DNA from: JANXXV01 sp038230275
GTDB taxonomy: Bacteria; Acidobacteriota; Terriglobia; Bryobacterales; Bryobacteraceae
DNA: 54,445 nucleotides
Direction: 5' to 3'
NCBI GenBank assembly: GCA_038230275.1
Contig: JBBRNO010000029.1
Coordinates: 1-54,445, forward strand
Part shown: piece by piece, positions 49,946-54,445 of the stretch
How the letters are laid out: each line of letters opens with the position of its first letter
How positions within the stretch are numbered: the stretch's first letter is position 1
Notes under the pieces: generated by a model
Seen by the model: only the letters and a program-made list of their open reading frames with translations
Told to the model about the DNA's origin: nothing
Databases searched by the model: none
Translations under genes and position numbers: made by a program

Positions 49946-50164
49946 ATGACAAAAGCTATTACGAACCCCAAGTTTTTCGCGGCGACCTGCCTGCTTTTTG
50001 TTGGCGCGACGCTGTTCAATGCGATTGGAAATGCCTCGCCGGCGCAGGAAGGGCAAGGACTGCGGAATGCGCCGTCTTCGCTTTCGGCACCAGTGCTTGA
50101 GGTAGGCCCAACGATTCCGCCGAGCCCGTGGGACGACGAGCCTTCGACCGCAATCAATAACTGA
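49946..50164 (+). CDS. Small secreted peptide, array copy 4
   Basis: This 72-residue peptide is almost the same as copy 3 for 66 residues, but its C-terminus changes from SVASKL to STAINN after the WDDEP core. It is the last member; the 123 bases after it contain an AT-rich stretch with GGAGG (50200-50204) but no fifth frame. Confidence 0.85.
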   Translation: MTKAITNPKFFAATCLLFVGATLFNAIGNASPAQEGQGLRNAPSSLSAPVLEVGPTIPPSPWDDEPSTAINN

Positions 50165-50287
50165 GTCGCGACGATGTTGGTATGAGAGGGATGATCAGAG
50201 GAGGTATCATAATTGTTTATCAGTAATTAAATTAGAATTCCTGGTGGCTGCCGTTCCGGCGTTTTGGAGCGGGGGTCGAACTACTAA

Positions 50288-50944
50288 ATGAAATCGTTGC
50301 AGTGGCCGTTCTGGATCATCGGGCTGACCTTTCAGTATCTGGTGACCCAGGCTCTCCTGTCAGGTCCCTTCCGGCAGTTCACCGTACTATTTGCTTACCT
50401 GCTGTGCCTTACCATCACTACAATCACTGACATTTTGATGCGGCTTGATGTTGGAAAGCTGGGTACCACTTATATCCGCTACTATTGGGCCGGCGACTTG
50501 TTGCGCGAATCGGCGCTCTATGCAGTGGTGATCTCGCTTGTCTTGCACGCCATGCCAAACAGCCGGCGGCGGGCGGCGCTGCTTCGGCTATTGGTCGCAG
50601 TGGCGTTGCTGTTCTGGGTAGGTTCGATCTTCATCTATCAGGACCCAAACATCAGCAGGTGGATGACGAAAGTGGTGCGGAATCTCAGCTTCTGCAGCGC
50701 GGTTGCTACTTTGATCTTGTGGTTCGTGCTGATCGCATCGGAGAAGCGCGATACTCGGCTGTTGGTGATTACCGGGGGGCTGGGGCTGCAGATGACCGGA
50801 GAAGCCATTGGGCAGTCGCTGATCCAAATTTCGAGGAGCACGCAGGTAGTGGGAATATTGACCCTGATGTTTGCGCACTTCCTGTGTCTCTACATCTGGT
50901 GGCGCGCGTTCAGCACCGGCACGGAATCCACTCCGGCCAGTTGA
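50288..50944 (+). CDS. Multi-pass membrane protein of unknown function
   Basis: This 218-residue protein has six or seven predicted helices, such as WPFWIIGLTFQYLVTQALL, FTVLFAYLLCLTITTITDIL, AALLRLLVAVALLFWVGSIFI and GILTLMFAHFLCLYIWW. No catalytic motif is evident. It resembles 7TM proteins that recur in acidobacteria, but I cannot name a family. No typical ribosome site is seen. The last 55 bases overlap the convergent phhA gene. Confidence 0.72.
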   Translation: MKSLQWPFWIIGLTFQYLVTQALLSGPFRQFTVLFAYLLCLTITTITDILMRLDVGKLGTTYIRYYWAGDLLRESALYAVVISLVLHAMPNSRRRAALLRLLVAVALLFWVGSIFIYQDPNISRWMTKVVRNLSFCSAVATLILWFVLIASEKRDTRLLVITGGLGLQMTGEAIGQSLIQISRSTQVVGILTLMFAHFLCLYIWWRAFSTGTESTPAS

Positions 50945-51771
50945 AGCGAGCCGGCTTCGAGGAAGCTGCTTAAGTCCTCCTCTTTCCATCTTGGTTCCCC
51001 CGGAGCAACGTGGTCGAGCTTGCCCTGGCGCATCCACTGGTCTAGTTTGTCCACCAGACTGAACAGATGATCGAAAGAATCGACAATAAATAGCAAAGGC
51101 TGGTAATGGTCGATTTCGAAAGATTGATGGATGGCCCATTCGAGCTGTAGCGAAGATCGCTGCACGTTTGGCGACAGGATGCTGTGCTCGATTTCGCCGT
51201 AGGAGCTGAGCAGGCCGCTGCCGTATACTTTCAATCCACTGTTCGAACGCATGAGGCCGAATTCGATGGTGAACCAGAAGAAGCGGGCCATGGCGGTGAG
51301 CATGCTGTTGAGGCGGGCGAGGCGTTCGTGCTGGTTGTGGATGCCGGCTACGCGTTCGACGGCGGTGTGCGCGCACTCCCCGAAGCGGACCAGGGTTTCG
51401 GCGAAGGCGGGGCCGGTGTGCATGGGAACGTGGCCGGCTACGTCGTGAAAGATGTCGGGTTCGGGCAGGTAGTCCAGACGGGCGGCGTCGCGGATGGTGA
51501 CGGTGGTGGGAAACTCGCGGTTCCGAAGGCTATCGAAGAATGCAAACGCCGGAATATAGCCGCCAACCGCTTTGGCGCGGAAGCCGGTGAGTGGGCAGAG
51601 GAAGCTATTTACGGTTTCCAGTTGCGGGATACGGTCCGGCTGAAAGCAAAGGGCGTCCAGGCCCCGGCGGTAGGATTCGTTGGCATAGCGTTCCCAGCGG
51701 GGCACCATGCGCGCGTACAATTGTCTCCAAACCTGGTGCTGTTGAGCGGTGTATTGCGGTTGCTGCTGCAT
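50890..51771 (-). CDS. phhA: Phenylalanine 4-monooxygenase
   Basis: This 293-residue protein is the catalytic core of the aromatic amino-acid hydroxylases: PQLETVNSFLCPLTGFRAKAVGGYIP, the iron ligands in DIFHDVAGHVPMHTGPAFAE (two His) and WFTIEFGLMRS (Glu), and VYGSGLLSSYGEIEHSI. It makes tyrosine from phenylalanine with tetrahydropterin and O2. There is no regulatory N-terminal domain, as in bacteria generally. The start at 51771 overlaps no gene; hmgA starts 71 bases away, divergently. Confidence 0.93.
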   Translation of the reverse strand: MQQQPQYTAQQHQVWRQLYARMVPRWERYANESYRRGLDALCFQPDRIPQLETVNSFLCPLTGFRAKAVGGYIPAFAFFDSLRNREFPTTVTIRDAARLDYLPEPDIFHDVAGHVPMHTGPAFAETLVRFGECAHTAVERVAGIHNQHERLARLNSMLTAMARFFWFTIEFGLMRSNSGLKVYGSGLLSSYGEIEHSILSPNVQRSSLQLEWAIHQSFEIDHYQPLLFIVDSFDHLFSLVDKLDQWMRQGKLDHVAPGEPRWKEEDLSSFLEAGSLQLAGVDSVPVLNARHQM

Positions 51772-51842
51772 CGCTTCCGGCCTCTGTTACCATTGTATCG
51801 CGTAAAGCACCACTATGTTGTGGTGTCTTTAGGAGGAGTGCG

Positions 51843-52946
51843 ATGTACCCACTAAAGAAAGGCAAGTTTGCATTGCAGGCGCATGTAGGGCTACCCGCGG
51901 GCACTTTTGAAGAAGCGCACGGGAGGAAGGGGTTTTATGGGAAGTCGGCGCACCTTTACCACCTGCATCCGCCTACGGGTTGGGTTCGTTTCGAAGGGAA
52001 GCTGCGGCCGCATTGTTTCGACCTGAACGAACTGGAACCGGGGGTTCTGCAGGATGCCGACGGAGCGCCGCTGGCGTTTCTGGGCAATGCCGATGTGGTT
52101 TTGTCGGTGTCGCGGCGGACGGCGCCGATGCCGTTTTATTTCCGGAATGCGGATGGGGATGAGTTGGTGTTCGTGCACAGGGGGGAGGGTGTGGTGGAAA
52201 CCGATTTCGGGCCGCTGGAGTTTGAGAAGGGGGACTACATCCATCTACCCCGGGCGGTGACGTATCGCATTGTGCCGCGGACGACGGACAACTTTTTTCT
52301 GATTGTGGAATCGAAGTCGGAATTCGAACAGCCGGAGAAGGGATTGCTGGGGCAGCACGCGCTGTATGATCCGGCGATGATTGTGACGCCGGAGCCTGCT
52401 CCAATTCTGGATGACGGACGGGAGTGGGAGGTGCGGATCAAGTGCGAGAACGAATTTTCGAAGGTCTTTTATCCGTTCAATCCGATGGACGTGGTTGGTT
52501 GGAAGGGCGATCTGACGGCCTGGAAAATCAACCTGCGGGATATCCGGCCGGTGATGAGTCCGAGGGCGCATCTGCCGCCGAGCGCGCACACTACTTTCGT
52601 GACCGGGGGCGCGGTGGTATGCAGCTTTCTGTCGAGGCCGCTGGAGGAGGATCCGCAAGCGCTGCGGGTGCCGTTTTTCCATCGGAACACCGACTACGAC
52701 GAGTTCCTTTTCTATCATGACGGGGACTTTTTCAGCCGCGACAACATAAAGCCGGGCATGGGTACGCTGCACCCGCGCGGCATTCACCACGGGCCGCATC
52801 CGAAAGCTCTGGAGAATCAGTATCGGAAGACGCACACCGATGAAGCGGCGGTGATGTTGGATGGATTGAATCCGATTCACGTGCTGCCGGCGGGGGAAGC
52901 GGTGGAGTGGAAGGACTATTGGAAGAGCTGGATGGTGAACAAGTGA
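51843..52946 (+). CDS. hmgA: Homogentisate 1,2-dioxygenase family protein
   Basis: From ATG at 51843, preceded by AGGAGGAGTGCG, the product is 367 residues. It is a cupin-type dioxygenase with GKFALQAHVGLPAGTFEEAHGRKGFYG, ADGDELVFVHRGEG and the metal-site region FFHRNTDYDEFLFYHDGDF and LHPRGIHHGPHP. Classical homogentisate dioxygenase is longer (about 430-445 residues); the shorter bacterial form is seen elsewhere. It opens the homogentisate ring in tyrosine degradation. Paired divergently with phhA it supports Phe/Tyr catabolism. The next gene overlaps its stop (GTGA). Confidence 0.87.
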   Translation: MYPLKKGKFALQAHVGLPAGTFEEAHGRKGFYGKSAHLYHLHPPTGWVRFEGKLRPHCFDLNELEPGVLQDADGAPLAFLGNADVVLSVSRRTAPMPFYFRNADGDELVFVHRGEGVVETDFGPLEFEKGDYIHLPRAVTYRIVPRTTDNFFLIVESKSEFEQPEKGLLGQHALYDPAMIVTPEPAPILDDGREWEVRIKCENEFSKVFYPFNPMDVVGWKGDLTAWKINLRDIRPVMSPRAHLPPSAHTTFVTGGAVVCSFLSRPLEEDPQALRVPFFHRNTDYDEFLFYHDGDFFSRDNIKPGMGTLHPRGIHHGPHPKALENQYRKTHTDEAAVMLDGLNPIHVLPAGEAVEWKDYWKSWMVNK

Positions 52947-53551
52947 CGATTGACCCACAGGGGACGGCGGTGTCCGATATCTACAAGCTATTGATCGGCG
53001 CGATAGTGCCGCGGCCGATTGCCTTTGTGTCGAGCATGAATGCGGGTGGCGGCTGTAATCTTGCTCCCTTCAGTTTCTTTACAGCGATTAGTGCGAACCC
53101 TCCGGTGATCTGCTTTTCGCCGATGGTGCGGGCCGGCGGCGGGCGGAAAGACACGCTGCGGAACATTGAGGCTACTGGCGAGTTCGTGGTGAACGTCGTG
53201 TCAGAAGACTTCGCGGAGCAGATGAACGTGTGTTCGGGCGATTATCCGCCGGAGGTAGACGAGTTCGCGGTGTCGGGATTGACGGCGGTGGCAAGCGAGC
53301 TGGTAAAGCCGCCGAGGGTTGGCGAATCCCGCGTGAGCATGGAGTGCCGGTTGCTGCAAATTGTTGAAGTGAGCGTAAAGCCGCTGGGCGGGAGCCTGGT
53401 GATTGGAGAGGTACTGCGGTTCCATGTGGCGGATGCGGTGATGCAGAACTTCCGGATCGATGCGGATGCGCTGCGGCCGATTGGAAGGATGGGCGGGCCG
53501 AGTTATGCGAAGGTTACGGACCGGTTCGATATGATACGCCCGGGTATATAA
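52943..53551 (+). CDS. Flavin-reductase-like FMN-binding protein
   Basis: The product is about 202 residues from GTG at 52943, overlapping the hmgA stop. It has YKLLIGAIVPRPIAFVSSMNAGGGCNLAPFSFFTAISANPPVICFSP, the typical PF01613 split-barrel with its FMN site, and RIGMGGPSYAKVTDRFDMIRP-like end residues. Such proteins reduce flavins or act as partners of oxygenases. The coupling to hmgA suggests a role in aromatic catabolism. The stop overlaps the -10 box of the following gene. Confidence 0.86.
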   Translation: MTIDPQGTAVSDIYKLLIGAIVPRPIAFVSSMNAGGGCNLAPFSFFTAISANPPVICFSPMVRAGGGRKDTLRNIEATGEFVVNVVSEDFAEQMNVCSGDYPPEVDEFAVSGLTAVASELVKPPRVGESRVSMECRLLQIVEVSVKPLGGSLVIGEVLRFHVADAVMQNFRIDADALRPIGRMGGPSYAKVTDRFDMIRPGI

Positions 53552-53552
53552 T
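53547..53552 (+). promoter_or_regulatory. Consensus -10 box (TATAAT) for the alpha-hydroxy-acid oxidase gene
   Basis: A perfect TATAAT ends nine bases before the ATG, so the transcript would have almost no leader. There is no clear -35 box or Shine-Dalgarno sequence. The box overlaps the TAA stop of the flavin-reductase gene. Confidence 0.5.
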
Positions 53553-53561
53553 CGTCCTGAA

Positions 53562-54445
53562 ATGAATCGACGAGACGCCTTCAAATCCCTGCTTGCGTTT
53601 GCCGCGGCATCCCCGCTTTATTCGCAAGGGATATCCGATGACGACCTGATGGGGCCGATCAACCTGCATGAATTTGAGGCGGTGGCGAAGCGGAAGCTGC
53701 ACCAGCTTGCTTATGATTTCATCGCGGGCGGCGTGGAGGATGAGTTGACGCTGCAGGCCAACCGGGCGGCGTATGCGAAGCATGTGCTGGTTCCGCGGGT
53801 GATGGTGGATGTGAGCACGGTGGATACCGCGTCTGAACTGTTTGGCATTCAGATGCCGATGCCGATTCTGATTGCGCCGTCGGGTGGAAAGAATCTGGTG
53901 TTGCCGGATGCGGATCAGGTGGTGGCAAAGGCGGCACTGGCATCGAAGACACTGATCTGTTCGGCCGCGGGTGTACAGAAGCTGATGCAGGCGGGCGATC
54001 CGCTGAACTGGTGGACCAACACAACGGGGTCGGGAACGAAGGCGCAGGCGGCCGGATTTGCGCGGCGGGTGGAAGACCAGGGTTGCAAGGGCATTGTGGT
54101 GACGGTGGATAACCAGTATCAATCGAACCGGGACCGGAATAATCGCAATCGGTTCGATTACGGTTATATGCAGAGCGGGGTGCCGAAGGCGGATGAAAAG
54201 CGGCCGCCGCGGAATCCGGCACTGCCGGCGATGTGGCAGCCGCACACGCCCAACATGACCTGGAACCAGGTGGAGTGGCTACGCGGCGCCTGCAAGCTGC
54301 CAGTGCTATTGAAAGGTGTACTGGCGCCTGAGGACGCGGCGATGGCTGTGCAGAGCGGCGCGTCCGGCGTGGTGGTGTCCAACCATGGCGGGCGTCAACT
54401 GGACGGCGTGATTGCGACGCTGGATGCGCTGCCCGATGTGGTGAG
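53562..54445 (+). CDS. FMN-dependent alpha-hydroxy-acid oxidizing protein (partial)
   Basis: The frame starts at ATG and is still open at the window end (294 codons). The N-terminus has a Tat-like RR signal (NRRDAFKSLLAFAAASPLYS), then the flavin-binding TIM barrel: YDFIAGGVEDELTLQANRAAY, PILIAPSGGKNLVLPD, VVTVDNQYQSNRDRNN, LLKGVLAPEDA and the catalytic VVSNHGGRQLDG. Members include glycolate, lactate and mandelate oxidases. The Tat signal suggests work outside the cytoplasm, unusual for the family but seen in acidobacteria (general knowledge, not checked). Its place after hmgA hints at aromatic hydroxy acids. Confidence 0.84.
   Translation, partial: MNRRDAFKSLLAFAAASPLYSQGISDDDLMGPINLHEFEAVAKRKLHQLAYDFIAGGVEDELTLQANRAAYAKHVLVPRVMVDVSTVDTASELFGIQMPMPILIAPSGGKNLVLPDADQVVAKAALASKTLICSAAGVQKLMQAGDPLNWWTNTTGSGTKAQAAGFARRVEDQGCKGIVVTVDNQYQSNRDRNNRNRFDYGYMQSGVPKADEKRPPRNPALPAMWQPHTPNMTWNQVEWLRGACKLPVLLKGVLAPEDAAMAVQSGASGVVVSNHGGRQLDGVIATLDALPDVV

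Larger units (their letters stand above)
49484..50164 (+). repeat. Tandem 231-bp gene repeats (three exact-length units)
   Basis: Copies 2, 3 and 4 start exactly 231 bp apart, and copies 3 and 4 are nearly identical in DNA. Copy 1 is spaced at 251 bp and is more diverged. This pattern indicates successive tandem duplication by unequal crossing over with selection on the peptide core. Confidence 0.85.

Noticed and set aside
49484..50164. CRISPR array
   Set aside because: The 231-bp repeats are coding units with open frames, far longer than CRISPR repeats, and have no spacers.
50200..50230. A fifth secreted-peptide gene after copy 4
   Set aside because: A GGAGG is present, but no start codon or signal peptide follows.

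Overview
The window looks like chromosomal DNA of a soil acidobacterium of the Solibacter/Bryobacter type (inference). The grounds are GC-rich coding DNA, winged-helix/PD40 sensor proteins, many small secreted proteins of unknown family, and an alternative complex III joined to an A2-type cytochrome c oxidase. I see no rRNA, tRNA or CRISPR array. Gene density is high and most neighbours overlap or nearly touch.

Layout. 1-2.3 kb: the tail of a B3-like metallo-beta-lactamase, a translationally coupled pair of tiny unknown genes, a decayed short-chain dehydrogenase and a DUF3303 gene. 2.3-25.7 kb: mostly housekeeping and secreted proteins. These include a cNMP/CBS/DUF294 protein coupled to a DnaQ-like exonuclease, an esterase-like hydrolase, PD40 propellers, an MFS exporter, RibB with a degenerate RibA domain, a HEPN-like two-gene module, RsgA, an SGNH hydrolase, a truncated UvrC-like protein, an aldo/keto reductase, YvcK and GlmU, TruB and an ABC exporter. 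25.7-38.2 kb: one minus-strand respiratory operon of 12 genes, actABCDEF, an unknown membrane protein, sco, ctaC, ctaD, ctaE and ctaF. Together they would carry electrons from quinol through ACIII to a caa3-type oxidase. A histidine kinase and an unusual response regulator with an XRE-type DNA-binding domain are transcribed divergently from it and are its likely regulators.

40.3-48 kb is an accessory, scarred region. Two 148-bp MITE-like elements in inverted orientation lie at its edges. Inside are a RutE-like nitroreductase killed by one stop codon, a SpoU-type methyltransferase whose 3' end is duplicated about 415 bp downstream (an integration-like scar), gamma-glutamyltransferase, a tightly coupled three-gene module built around a BrxD-like (DUF2791) P-loop ATPase, a cytochrome c and a 59-codon remnant of a copper P-type ATPase. 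The three-gene module is one of the two best candidates for an undescribed system.

48.1-54.4 kb: an ExeA-like AAA ATPase with a probably leaderless mRNA comes first. It is followed by four tandem genes for near-identical 72-73-residue secreted peptides with an invariant VGPTIPPSPWDDEP core, the second best candidate. Then come a membrane protein and an aromatic-catabolism group: phenylalanine 4-monooxygenase, homogentisate dioxygenase, a flavin-reductase-like protein and an FMN-dependent alpha-hydroxy-acid oxidase cut by the window end.
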